From NCBI RefSeq assembly GCF_000397065.2, contig NZ_KE007325.1:1-64000 (forward strand): DNA of 64,000 nucleotides, read 5' to 3'. The position numbers and the translations under genes are program-made. Each line of letters begins with the position of its first letter. Positions within the stretch are counted from its first letter, which is position 1. This document shows, one piece after another, positions 42,015 to 48,884 of the stretch. Below the pieces are notes generated by a model. The model ran no database searches, was not told where the DNA came from, and saw nothing but the letters and a program-made list of their open reading frames with translations. This DNA is from Marinobacter lipolyticus SM19 (GTDB lineage Bacteria; Pseudomonadota; Gammaproteobacteria; Pseudomonadales; Oleiphilaceae).

Positions 42015-42293
42015 ATGATTAAATCATTCCGCCACAAAGGACTGAAGCGGTTCTACTCGACCGGTAACACGTCTGGCATACAACCCGACCATGCGAAGAA
42101 GCTGCGTATGCAGCTGGCTGCTCTGGATACGGCGACTTCAGTGGAAGACATGGATATCCCTGGTTTTCGGCTTCATCCATTGAAGGGCAAAGACAAAGGC
42201 CGGTGGTCGATTAGGGTTAACGGAAATTGGCGCATGACGTTCGAATTCCAGGACGGCAACGCCTACATTCTTGATTATGAGGATTATCACTAA
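42015..42293 (+). CDS. higB: HigB toxin (RelE superfamily)
   Basis: A 92-residue HigB toxin, predicted ribosome-dependent mRNA interferase. The family pattern is complete: [16 protein letters not shown], then [17 protein letters not shown], then [20 protein letters not shown] and the final [16 protein letters not shown]. The ATG has no Shine-Dalgarno sequence and lies 6 nt after the -10 element. Its TAA stop shares one base with the higA ATG. Confidence 0.95.
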   Translation: MIKSFRHKGLKRFYSTGNTSGIQPDHAKKLRMQLAALDTATSVEDMDIPGFRLHPLKGKDKGRWSIRVNGNWRMTFEFQDGNAYILDYEDYH

Positions 42294-42586
42294 TGACTAT
42301 GCATAATCCGCCGCATCCTGGTGAATTCATTCGCGAGGTGTACCTGGAGCCTTTCGGTATCAGCTCTCGTCAGCTCGCTTCCAGTCTGGGTGTTTCACCT
42401 TCTACTTTGTCTCGGCTGCTCAAAGGGGATAGTGGCATTAGCCCTGAAATGTCTTTGCGGCTGTCCAAGGTTCTCGGGCGTACTCCTGAGAGCTGGTTGG
42501 CGATGCAAGACATGTACGACCTATGGGTGGCTCGCGGCACAGTCAATCTGGAGGGTATTCATCGGCTGGACTTCGAAGCAGCTTAA
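42293..42586 (+). CDS. higA: HigA antitoxin (XRE family)
   Basis: A 97-residue HigA antitoxin. It begins with the standard [20 protein letters not shown] and carries an XRE helix-turn-helix ([20 protein letters not shown]). It neutralises HigB and represses the operon. Its start overlaps the higB stop (TAATG), and GAGG lies about 10 nt upstream. The stop codon falls inside the R'' core of the cassette's attC site. Confidence 0.95.
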   Translation: MTMHNPPHPGEFIREVYLEPFGISSRQLASSLGVSPSTLSRLLKGDSGISPEMSLRLSKVLGRTPESWLAMQDMYDLWVARGTVNLEGIHRLDFEAA

Positions 42587-42651
42587 ACAGTGGCTGTTGT
42601 CGGACGCGCCTGCGCTGGCGCTCCGGCACGCCGCAAAGCCGGGCGTTAGAG
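42581..42651 (+). repeat. attC recombination site 2
   Basis: R''-like GCTTAAAC (42581-42588) overlaps the higA stop codon. R' is GTTAGAG (42645-42651), preceded by GCCGGGC as in attC 1. Between them is a GC-rich region with short inverted repeats. R' deviates from GTTRRRY at its last base. Length is 71 bp. Confidence 0.68.
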
Positions 42652-42990
42652 ATCCGAGTTGCCCATGACCGGCGGCGTCCGCAGCACTGGCTGGGCAGGC
42701 TTTAACAATCGGCCGCACAGCGACCGGCTCGTCACAAATCTGTGAACGGAGGACACAATGGGACTCTTGACCTTCACATCAACGTTACCCTGGACGGCTG
42801 CGTCGACCACGAGGAAGGAGTCGCAGACGAGGAGACACACGCCTTCTTCACCCGCCTCATGGACGAGCGCGGGCTGTCCAACACGCGAAGACTCGAGTTG
42901 ACCTCGGTGAGGCCGCTCCGCAATGGTGCGGTTCCCATGCACTACCGACGCGCGCGGTGTACTCAGTGTCATATATGAGAGGGAACCCTG
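42652..42990 (+). pseudogene. remnant of a RibD-C-terminal/dihydrofolate reductase-like gene
   Basis: From about 42763 one frame reads LDLHINVTLDGCVDHEEGVA, continuing DEETHAFFTRLMDER to about 42873. This closely resembles the start of RibD C-terminal (dihydrofolate reductase-like) proteins. The ATG that would give the normal beginning (MGLLTF at 42758) is in a different frame, so a frameshift separates the first codons from the rest. After about 42876 the similarity stops. The whole stretch follows attC 2 and could be the decayed content of a third cassette; no matching attC end was found. Confidence 0.55.
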
Positions 42991-43518
42991 ATGAACCTGA
43001 AAAATCACTTTGAATTGCTAGCCACCTACAATCAGTGGATGAACTCAAAGGTCTATGAGGCTGCAGGACACCTCTCTGCAACCGATCTGGGCAAAGACCG
43101 CGGGGCCTTTTTTGGCTCCATCCTGGGCACTCTGAATCACATTTTCGTTGCTGATACCATCTGGCTCAAACGGTTTGCTACCCACCCGTCCTGCCTGAAC
43201 TCGTTGCGGGAGGTCGCTGATCTTCAGAATCCGACAAGCCTCGACCAGATGCTCTTTGACGACCTGGGTCTCTTATCCGAGCAGCGGATCTGGCTGGATC
43301 GTCAGATTATCAACTGGATAGCCGAACTATCCGAAGATGATCTCGAGTTCGTACTCAGCTACCACGACATCAAGGGGACGCCTGCCAAAAAACGATATTC
43401 GAGTCTGGTTCTTCATTTCTTTAACCATCAGACTCACCATCGAGGGCAGGTTTCTACTTTGCTATCACAGGTGGGAGTGGATATCGGAGTTACTGACCTG
43501 TTGGCTCAGATTCCGTAG
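42991..43518 (+). CDS. DinB-family protein
   Basis: A 175-residue DinB/YfiT four-helix-bundle protein. The three metal-binding histidines of the fold are visible: the His in LGTLNHIFVADTIWL, and the pair in FFNHQTHHRGQVSTLLSQ. Members are metal-dependent hydrolases or thiol transferases, often of unknown substrate. GAGGGAACCCTG precedes the ATG. After the TAG stop the same frame continues for 21 codons that look like the end of an unrelated binding protein. Confidence 0.88.
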   Translation: MNLKNHFELLATYNQWMNSKVYEAAGHLSATDLGKDRGAFFGSILGTLNHIFVADTIWLKRFATHPSCLNSLREVADLQNPTSLDQMLFDDLGLLSEQRIWLDRQIINWIAELSEDDLEFVLSYHDIKGTPAKKRYSSLVLHFFNHQTHHRGQVSTLLSQVGVDIGVTDLLAQIP

Positions 43519-43584
43519 CAAATTCAGGAAGACGGGACCTTTGAGGCCATCATCAAAGAATACAATTTTTCAGACAAGCACTAA
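43519..43584 (+). pseudogene. C-terminal remnant resembling a family 3 solute-binding protein
   Basis: Directly after the DinB stop, in the same frame, the sequence reads QIQEDGTFEAIIKEYNF-SDKH and stops at 43584. This is the pattern that ends amino-acid ABC transporter binding proteins (Q-x-D-G-T-x-x-x-I-x-x-K-Y). No upstream part of such a gene is present, so it is probably debris joined to dinB by deletion. Confidence 0.5.
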
Positions 43585-43638
43585 ATATCATGTTCCATTT
43601 GGCATAACAGAAATGCTTTGCCGAAGAAGGAAAACGCA

Positions 43639-44025
43639 ATGGGAGAGATTGCCGTCACCAGACTCCTTCCCAACATCTGCACGGACAAGATGGAGGAGAC
43701 CCGGGATTTTTACGTGGAGCTACTCGGGTTCGTTGTCGGGTTCGAGCATGAGGGCTGGTACATCCAAATGGCGTCACCAACCAACCCCCAGCTCCAGGTC
43801 GGCATTATGCGCCGCGATCATGAGTTCACACCGAAGGCTTTCCAGTGTCCGGCACAGGGTGTGATCCTCTCCGTACAGGTTGAAGATGTCGATGTCGCGT
43901 ACGCTGAGGTCCTGGAACGCGGTTTCGAGATCGCACACGACCTGTGCGATGAGAGTTTTGGCATGAGACGATTCATGGTTGCCGATCCGAACGGGCTACT
44001 CGTCAATATGTTTTCGTTTCCGTGA
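43639..44025 (+). CDS. VOC-family (glyoxalase/bleomycin-resistance-like) protein
   Basis: A 128-residue vicinal-oxygen-chelate protein with the two-module beta-alpha-beta-beta-beta layout: LLPNICTDKMEETRDFYVEL opens the first module and GVILSVQVEDVDVAYAEVLE the second. The end, FMVADPNGLLVNMFSF, is typical. The substrate cannot be inferred; the family spans antibiotic binding and metal-dependent enzymes. The ATG at 43639 has GAAGGAAAAC upstream. It is preceded by remnants and followed by a convergent gene. Confidence 0.85.
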   Translation: MGEIAVTRLLPNICTDKMEETRDFYVELLGFVVGFEHEGWYIQMASPTNPQLQVGIMRRDHEFTPKAFQCPAQGVILSVQVEDVDVAYAEVLERGFEIAHDLCDESFGMRRFMVADPNGLLVNMFSFP

Positions 44026-44045
44026 AGCCGCCCAATGCCTCTTGG

Positions 44046-44609
44046 TTAATCGCCCTTATCCAGCGCTGATGGAAATCGTACGCCAAAAGGTTCACCCTCA
44101 ATTTCAGCCATATTCGCAACAAAGCTGACCGTATGGTAATTCCCACAAAGGGCGAAAATTTCAAGTTGTTGCTCGACCGTGAACAGGCTTTGAAACCGGT
44201 CCCGTGTTTCAGCACGCAAGCACGCTGAATTGCAGAGCTCGTCTACAGCCAGCAGCAGCGTGCTTTCCTCGGAGTTCCAGCAAGCATCATCAGGCGCTCC
44301 GAGCCGGGTCGCTTTGATCTGTTCCTCGGTAAATTGCACATGTTCAGCGAAGCCTGCTACGTGAACCCCCCATTCGTACTCGCAATCGTTGTTCGCGCAG
44401 GTTCGCAGAATCACCAGCTCCCGGTGTCGCATTGCGAGAGGGCTGTCGCGATCCAGAAGGTCCAGCACGCCCTTGCGGAGAAAGCGCGTGCTGTTGGCAA
44501 ACACGCGAAACAGCTTCAGTAGATAGCCATTTGGCTTCGGGTAGCGAGAAAGCAATGTGTCCACTTCCTGAGAATAGGGTGGTTCTACGGTGTAGAGTCG
44601 GTTGGCCAT
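44046..44609 (-). CDS. carboxymuconolactone decarboxylase / AhpD-like protein
   Basis: A 187-residue AhpD-like protein of the carboxymuconolactone decarboxylase family. The segment MRHRELVILRTCANNDCEYE, continuing WGVHVAGFAEH, contains the conserved E-x-x-I-L-R and x-C-x-Y-E-W-x-x-H pattern. Only one Cys (CEYEWGVH) is in the usual C-x-x-C place, since the sequence is NNDCEYE, so classical peroxidase cycling is unlikely. I start at 44609 (MANRLYTVEPP); the frame continues through the divergent promoter region, which would be non-coding. It is divergent from the HxlR gene and probably controlled by it. Confidence 0.85.
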   Translation of the reverse strand: MANRLYTVEPPYSQEVDTLLSRYPKPNGYLLKLFRVFANSTRFLRKGVLDLLDRDSPLAMRHRELVILRTCANNDCEYEWGVHVAGFAEHVQFTEEQIKATRLGAPDDACWNSEESTLLLAVDELCNSACLRAETRDRFQSLFTVEQQLEIFALCGNYHTVSFVANMAEIEGEPFGVRFPSALDKGD

Positions 44610-44627
44610 AATAATCGCTCGCTGATT

Positions 44628-44672
44628 GCTACGTTTTATGTAGCAAATAATGTATGCTACCTTTTCAGTAGC
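44628..44672. promoter_or_regulatory. paired operator palindromes between the HxlR gene and its divergent target
   Basis: GCTAC-N7-GTAGC occurs twice, at 44628-44644 and 44656-44672, 28 bp centre to centre. The inner half-sites also pair across the gap (GTAGC at 44640-44644 with GCTAC at 44656-44660). The array lies 19 bp from the minus-strand ATG and 16 bp from the plus-strand ATG, so it covers both promoters and is a probable HxlR binding site. Confidence 0.72.
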
Positions 44673-44688
44673 GTCAAGCGAGGTGATG

Positions 44689-45027
44689 ATGACAACCAAA
44701 AAACCAGGACACCCGGTAAGAGGCTCAAACACAGGCCGTCCGATCATGGTTCTCATGGATGTACTTGGCCAGCGTTGGGCGCTGCGCATCCTCTGGGAAC
44801 TGAGAGAGGAAAGATTGACGTTCCGCCAGTTGCAGGAACGCTGTGATCAGATTTCACCCACCGTGCTGAACCGCCGGCTCAAGGAGTTGCGTGACCTTGA
44901 CCTGCTTGACCATAACGGAAACGGCTTCGGATTCACCGATCAGGGCAAAGAACTGGGTCAACATCTGCTTGCACTGAATGATTACGCCCAGCGCTGGGCG
45001 GACAGGACCCAGAAGACAAAGGAGTAG
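44689..45027 (+). CDS. HxlR-family winged-helix regulator
   Basis: A 112-residue HxlR-type regulator. The family pattern is clear: VLGQRWALRILWELREERLT, RQLQERCDQISPTVLNRRL and LRDLDLLDHNGNGFGFTDQG. No conserved N-terminal redox Cys precedes the winged helix, although a single Cys occurs in ERCDQIS. I choose the ATG at 44689 with GAGGT just upstream; 44686 is equally possible. It probably represses itself and the divergent AhpD-like gene through the two palindromes between them. Confidence 0.9.
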   Translation: MTTKKPGHPVRGSNTGRPIMVLMDVLGQRWALRILWELREERLTFRQLQERCDQISPTVLNRRLKELRDLDLLDHNGNGFGFTDQGKELGQHLLALNDYAQRWADRTQKTKE

Positions 45028-45082
45028 TTACATGCCTTTGACTGATGCGTTTCCTTCCTGACTCGCGGGACTGACCGAGAAT

Positions 45083-45120
45083 GGTGTGACCCCAAGCCAA
45101 GGGATTGGCTTTGGTTCACC
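45083..45120. other. long hairpin after the HxlR gene
   Basis: The arms GGTGTGACCCCAAGCCAA and TTGGCTTTGGTTCACC pair over most of their length around GGGA. It is likely to be a transcription barrier or terminator without a T-run. Confidence 0.45.
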
Positions 45121-45180
45121 GCTACCATGCCCAGCGCGTCCGTCCGTTTCCGACAAACTCAGGCTTCATCAGATAGAACC

Positions 45181-45885
45181 ATGACTCCAGACCAACCACA
45201 TACCTCGTTTGTCACCTCCATTATTGAAGAACAGGCGCCCCAGGAAGTCCTGCAACTCGGCCTGGGTGATTTTGACCTGACGCTGTCAGTCTGCCGTGCG
45301 CTTCGTGCCCTGGATAATTCAGCGCTGACACTGCTCACCCCCAACCTTCTTCAGCACTCTGAATTTCTGAAAGAGACCCGGAAACGGAACGTGGAAACAG
45401 TGATGGATCTGGTGGAACTGAACCGCACGCCTGCCGATGAGGTGCTTCCGGATTTCTATTTCCAGAATCGAACCATCAATCTGGCCATCATTAACGAAGT
45501 CGGGCCGTTTGATCAGGCTCTGGTAGCCATTTATTACGTCGACAAGATGCTCGTGTCCCGTGGCACCCTCATCCTCAATAATGCGGATACACCGGTGATG
45601 AGGAAACTCTGCCGTTACCTGGTGACCGAACGTGAATACACGCTTCAGCGAACCCTCGGCGGTGTAAAGAACGGATCAGCCCTTACCCGTTTACTTCGCC
45701 GCCAACTCAACAAGGTTCCCAGGGTTGTAAAGAACACTGTTAATACCCTCATCAACCCTGACCTGCTCATGCTTGATGACGATCCAGAGCTTCAGGGCTC
45801 GGTGATCGTCCTGACAAGGCGCGCGGAAGACGGCGAGATCGATATGGATTTCGATACCCTGCTGGAATCCATAATGAGCGAGTGA
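45181..45885 (+). CDS. methyltransferase-like protein of uncertain function
   Basis: A 234-residue soluble protein beginning MTPDQPHTSFVTSIIEEQAP (the frame opens at 45127). The stretch QEVLQLGLGDFDLTLSVCRAL has the form of a nucleotide-binding strand-loop-helix, and the later LNNADTPVMRKLCRYLVTER resembles class I SAM-dependent methyltransferases that act on a small substrate, but the glycine-rich motif I is weak (LGLGDFDL). The acidic tail (DGEIDMDFDTLLESIMSE) is unusual. The call is tentative. Confidence 0.55.
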   Translation: MTPDQPHTSFVTSIIEEQAPQEVLQLGLGDFDLTLSVCRALRALDNSALTLLTPNLLQHSEFLKETRKRNVETVMDLVELNRTPADEVLPDFYFQNRTINLAIINEVGPFDQALVAIYYVDKMLVSRGTLILNNADTPVMRKLCRYLVTEREYTLQRTLGGVKNGSALTRLLRRQLNKVPRVVKNTVNTLINPDLLMLDDDPELQGSVIVLTRRAEDGEIDMDFDTLLESIMSE

Positions 45886-46023
45886 GCCGGGGTCGGCATC
45901 ACACCTGGAACGACAAGATGACGTGTGCGATTGCTTGGCGGCGTGCCGGGCGATGGGCTAGGCTGTTGTGTTATCGTTTTTTGGCAAGGCGCTGTTTGTC
46001 ACTGGTGATGCACGGGGAAAATC

Positions 46024-46434
46024 ATGAAACCACGGATCAGTATGATCACCTTGGGTGTGAGCGATCTTCAGCGCTCGATCAGGTTCTACGAGCAGGGACT
46101 GAGCCTTCCCAGAATGGATTCTCCACCAGAAGTGGCCTTTTTTACCCTGAACGGCACCTGGCTCGGCCTGTACGGGCGTGACGCCCTGGCTGAGGATGCC
46201 TCGGTGTCCGGGCGTTCAGAAGGGTTTGCGGGGTTCAGTCTGGCGCACAATGTCAGTTCGGAGCAGGAGGTTGATCAGGTCATGGCCCAAGCGGTCGCTG
46301 CCGGCGCCGTTGTCACCAAGGCTGCCCAAAAAACGGATTGGGGTGGCTACGCCGGCTATTTTTCTGACCCCGATGGATATCTTTGGGAGATCGCACATAA
46401 TCCGCTGTTCTGGGTCGGGCCGGCGGATAAATAG
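46024..46434 (+). CDS. VOC-family protein (glyoxalase-like)
   Basis: A 136-residue VOC protein with the segment MITLGVSDLQRSIRFYEQGL at the start and DPDGYLWEIAHNPLFWVGPA at the end. The conserved Glu in LWEIAHNP is in the usual metal-ligand place. It has no substrate-specific landmark. It is preceded by a 56-bp stretch (45927-45982) resembling the region before cassette 1. It is a second, distinct VOC gene in this patch, not a duplicate of the first. Confidence 0.88.
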   Translation: MKPRISMITLGVSDLQRSIRFYEQGLSLPRMDSPPEVAFFTLNGTWLGLYGRDALAEDASVSGRSEGFAGFSLAHNVSSEQEVDQVMAQAVAAGAVVTKAAQKTDWGGYAGYFSDPDGYLWEIAHNPLFWVGPADK

Positions 46435-46514
46435 CTGACCCTGTCAGGAGACTGTCGAATCTGACCGCTCCCAATCGACTATGAAGTGCACCTCAAACAG
46501 AAGGAGCTCATATC

Positions 46515-47179
46515 ATGTCGGCTAACAAGACTGCACTACCAACTATCGGTACGCTCGAAGACTGGCACAAGGCCCGCCAGGCGCTCCTCGTCAAGGAAAA
46601 GGAACTGACGCGCGCCCAGGACGCACTGGCCGCAGACTGCCGATGGTCCCTGTCGAAGAGCACTTCAGCTTTACCGGGCCGGAGGGCGAGGTTTCGCTGG
46701 TTGACCTGTTTCACGGTCGCCGGCAACTCATCGTTTACTGTGCCATGCTGGAGCCCGGTGCAGCGCCCTGCCAGGGTTGTTCAATGGTCATGGACAACAT
46801 TGGCCACAATATCGTCCACGTCAACGCCCGGGACACCACCTTCGTGTTCACGTCACCGGCACCGCAAAGTGAGATTATCGCCCTGCAGAAGCGGATGGGC
46901 TGGCACACGCCATGGTACACGGATCACGGTCGCCGCTTCGCTGACGCTTTCGATGCCGGAAAAGGGTTTGCGGTGAACGTGTTCATTCGTGATGATGACA
47001 ACCGTGTGTACCGCACCTACTTCACCACGGATCGCGGCGGCGAGCTGTTCGATACCAACTTCCGGTTGCTGGACCTGACACCCTATGGTCGTCAGGAAAC
47101 CTGGGAAGATTCACCCGAGGGGTGGCCACAGAGCCCGCCGTTTGAATGGTGGCGTATGCACGACGAGTACGACAGATAA
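46515..47179 (+). pseudogene. DUF899-family protein gene with internal frameshift
   Basis: The first frame (46515 to about 46640) reads ALPTIGTLEDWHKARQALLV and KEKELTRAQDALAADCR, the normal start of DUF899 proteins. The rest of the protein continues in another frame from 46643 (MVPVEEHFSFTGPEGEVSLV) to the stop at 47179. Family members have an unbroken LAAERRRLP-MVPVE-type join. At the break the DNA reads GACTGCCGATGG; a 7-bp loss from a repeated CTGCCGG would explain it. The gene is otherwise intact, so the lesion is recent or a sequence error. DUF899 proteins have a thioredoxin-like fold. Confidence 0.8.
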
Positions 47180-47194
47180 TCAAGGACCTCCGAT

Positions 47195-47527
47195 TTGCCC
47201 GAGCTAAAGACTGCCGGCCTGTTTTTCATCACGGCCATTGCTGAAATTGTTGGCTGTTACCTGCCGTACCTCTGGCTGCGTGAAGGCAAAACCATCTGGC
47301 TCCTGGTGCCGGGGGCGTTGAGCCTGGCCGCCTTTGCCTGGTTACTGTCATTGCACCCGACCGCCGCCGGCCGGGTGTATGCAGCGTACGGTGGTGTCTA
47401 TATTTTTACCGCGATCCTATGGTTATGGGCGGTGGACGGCATTCGGCCCACGGTCTGGGATATCGTGGGCTCTTCGGTGGCGATTCTCGGCATGGCGATC
47501 ATTATGTTTGCGCCACGTAATGTCTGA
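47195..47527 (+). CDS. YnfA/UPF0060 family small membrane protein
   Basis: A 110-residue protein with four membrane segments and a very high content of Ala, Leu, Gly and Trp. The sequence [20 protein letters not shown] and the later [20 protein letters not shown] are the conserved signature of the YnfA family, which is related to small multidrug resistance transporters. It starts with TTG at 47195, with AAGGA 8 nt upstream. It follows the DUF899 gene by 15 bp, so the two are probably co-transcribed. Confidence 0.9.
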   Translation: MPELKTAGLFFITAIAEIVGCYLPYLWLREGKTIWLLVPGALSLAAFAWLLSLHPTAAGRVYAAYGGVYIFTAILWLWAVDGIRPTVWDIVGSSVAILGMAIIMFAPRNV

Positions 47528-47619
47528 GTCGTCGCGGATTATTTAATGACGGCCTGTCGATTTCTTGCCCCCTCATTCGACAAGGATAGGAATACCACAC
47601 AAACGAAAGGAGAGCGGAC

Positions 47620-48054
47620 ATGCGAATGATGGTCATAGTGAAGGCAAGCCAGGATTCCGAAGCCGGAAAGCTGCCAAGCCAGGAGCTCTTGGAAGCCATG
47701 GGTAAGTACAATGAAGAGCTGGTAAACGCGGGCATCATGCAGGCCGGTGAGGGCCTGCATCCCAGCAGCAAGGGCACCAGGGTTCGCTTTTCCGGCGACG
47801 AGCGCATCGTTACCGACGGTCCCTTCACCGAAACCCGGGAGCTGGTGGCTGGTTTCTGGATCTGGCAGGTGAAGTCGATGGAAGAGGCTATTGAGTGGGT
47901 CAAGCGCTGCCCCAACCCCATGCCAGGCACTGAGGCTGAAATCGAGATCCGTCCGCTGTTTGAAGACGCGGATTTCGGTGAGGAATTTACCCCGGAGCTA
48001 CAGGAACAGGAGGCACGTATCCGGGCCAAGGCGGATCAACTGAGCAGTAAGTAG
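47620..48054 (+). CDS. YciI/DGPF-domain protein
   Basis: A 144-residue YciI-like protein. The hallmark is the segment VRFSGDERIVTDGPFTETRE, with the D-G-P-F motif, and RMMVIVKASQDSEAG at the start. The YciI fold has a ferredoxin-like alpha/beta core with a conserved His/Asp pair in enzymatic members. GGAGAGCGGAC precedes the ATG. Function is unknown; the family is often near sigma factors or detoxification genes. Confidence 0.88.
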   Translation: MRMMVIVKASQDSEAGKLPSQELLEAMGKYNEELVNAGIMQAGEGLHPSSKGTRVRFSGDERIVTDGPFTETRELVAGFWIWQVKSMEEAIEWVKRCPNPMPGTEAEIEIRPLFEDADFGEEFTPELQEQEARIRAKADQLSSK

Positions 48055-48128
48055 CATCTGGCCCGTTTTGCCAAAACGGTGTGGCGGTGGCAGGATAGGC
48101 GCTTTCTGATGTCGTGCTAGAGGGCGCC

Positions 48129-48866
48129 ATGAACCCGACCATTGAACTTCTCAAGTCACACCGCTCGATCCGCAAGTTTCAGGATCGAAAGATTCCCCGC
48201 GAGCTGTTCGAGGAGCTGATTCGTGCCGGCCAGAGTGCCGCCACGTCCAGCCATGTTCAGGCCTATTCCATCATCCACGTGGTCAACCCGCAGAATCGTG
48301 AAGCTTTGGCGGAGTTGAGTGGTGGCCAGCGCTATGTGGCGGAGTGTTCCGATTTCCTGGTGTTCTGCGCGGACATGAAGCGAGCCACGGATGCCGCCGA
48401 ACGTGCCGGTGCCGAGGTGGTTCGAGGTATGACCGAGCAATTGCTGGTCGCCAGTATCGATACTGCCCTGGTCGCCCAGAACATCGCGACGGCCGCGGAA
48501 TCCGAGGGGTTGGGCCTGTGTTACATTGGCGGCATCCGCAACAATCCGGCCGAGGTGAGCGAATTGCTGCGCCTGCCGGATCATGTCTACCCGGTGTTCG
48601 GAATGTGCCTGGGCTATCCGGACCAGAATCCGGAGGTCAAGCCGCGCCTGCCACTGGCGTCGGTCCTCAAGGAGGACTATTACCAGGACGAGCATGACCC
48701 GGAGCTGGTGGCGGAATTCGACGCCACCATGCGCACCTATTACCACGTCCGCACCGGGGGCAACAAGGACACCAACTGGTCGGAACAGCTCAAGCCGCTG
48801 TTCACCTCCAAGCTGCGCCCCCACATGCGGGACTTCCTGCGTGGCAAGGGTTTTAAAATGAAGTAA
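48129..48866 (+). CDS. nfsA: oxygen-insensitive NADPH nitroreductase NfsA
   Basis: A 245-residue NfsA-like flavoprotein that reduces nitroaromatics, quinones and flavins with NADPH. The N-terminus TIELLKSHRSIRKFQDRKI and the FMN-binding motifs (AATSSHVQAYSIIHV, LGLCYIGGIRNNP) are clear, and the end, FLRGKGFKMK, matches the family. The ATG at 48129 has AGAGGG upstream; a GTG at 48114 is also in frame. It converges on the RND operon with a gap of 18 bp. Confidence 0.93.
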   Translation: MNPTIELLKSHRSIRKFQDRKIPRELFEELIRAGQSAATSSHVQAYSIIHVVNPQNREALAELSGGQRYVAECSDFLVFCADMKRATDAAERAGAEVVRGMTEQLLVASIDTALVAQNIATAAESEGLGLCYIGGIRNNPAEVSELLRLPDHVYPVFGMCLGYPDQNPEVKPRLPLASVLKEDYYQDEHDPELVAEFDATMRTYYHVRTGGNKDTNWSEQLKPLFTSKLRPHMRDFLRGKGFKMK

Positions 48867-48884
48867 CGCCGAAGCCGTGGCTGC

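Larger units (their letters stand above)
41970..42645 (+). mobile_element. integron-type gene cassette 2 (HigBA toxin-antitoxin)
   Basis: The cassette begins TTAAGC right after G41969. Its own attC R'' is GCTTAAAC (42581-42588), one inserted A away from GCTTAAC, the complement of GTTAAGC. The cassette is 676 bp and holds promoter, higB and higA. It is the second consecutive cassette, so the region qualifies as an array of attC sites without an adjacent integrase. Confidence 0.75.

Noticed and set aside
42659..42710. A third attC site after attC 2 (GTTGCCC ... GCTTTAAC)
   Set aside because: The GTT comes first and the AAC last, the reverse of an attC site, and the inner arms pair poorly.
44026..44045. 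Possible attC R'' core (GCCCAAT) after the first VOC gene
   Set aside because: One short motif with no matching R' end before the convergent gene; too likely by chance.
48063..48079. Hairpin CCGTTTTG/CAAAACGG after the YciI gene as a terminator
   Set aside because: The arms are separated by one base, so a stable loop would consume part of the stem, and no T-run follows.
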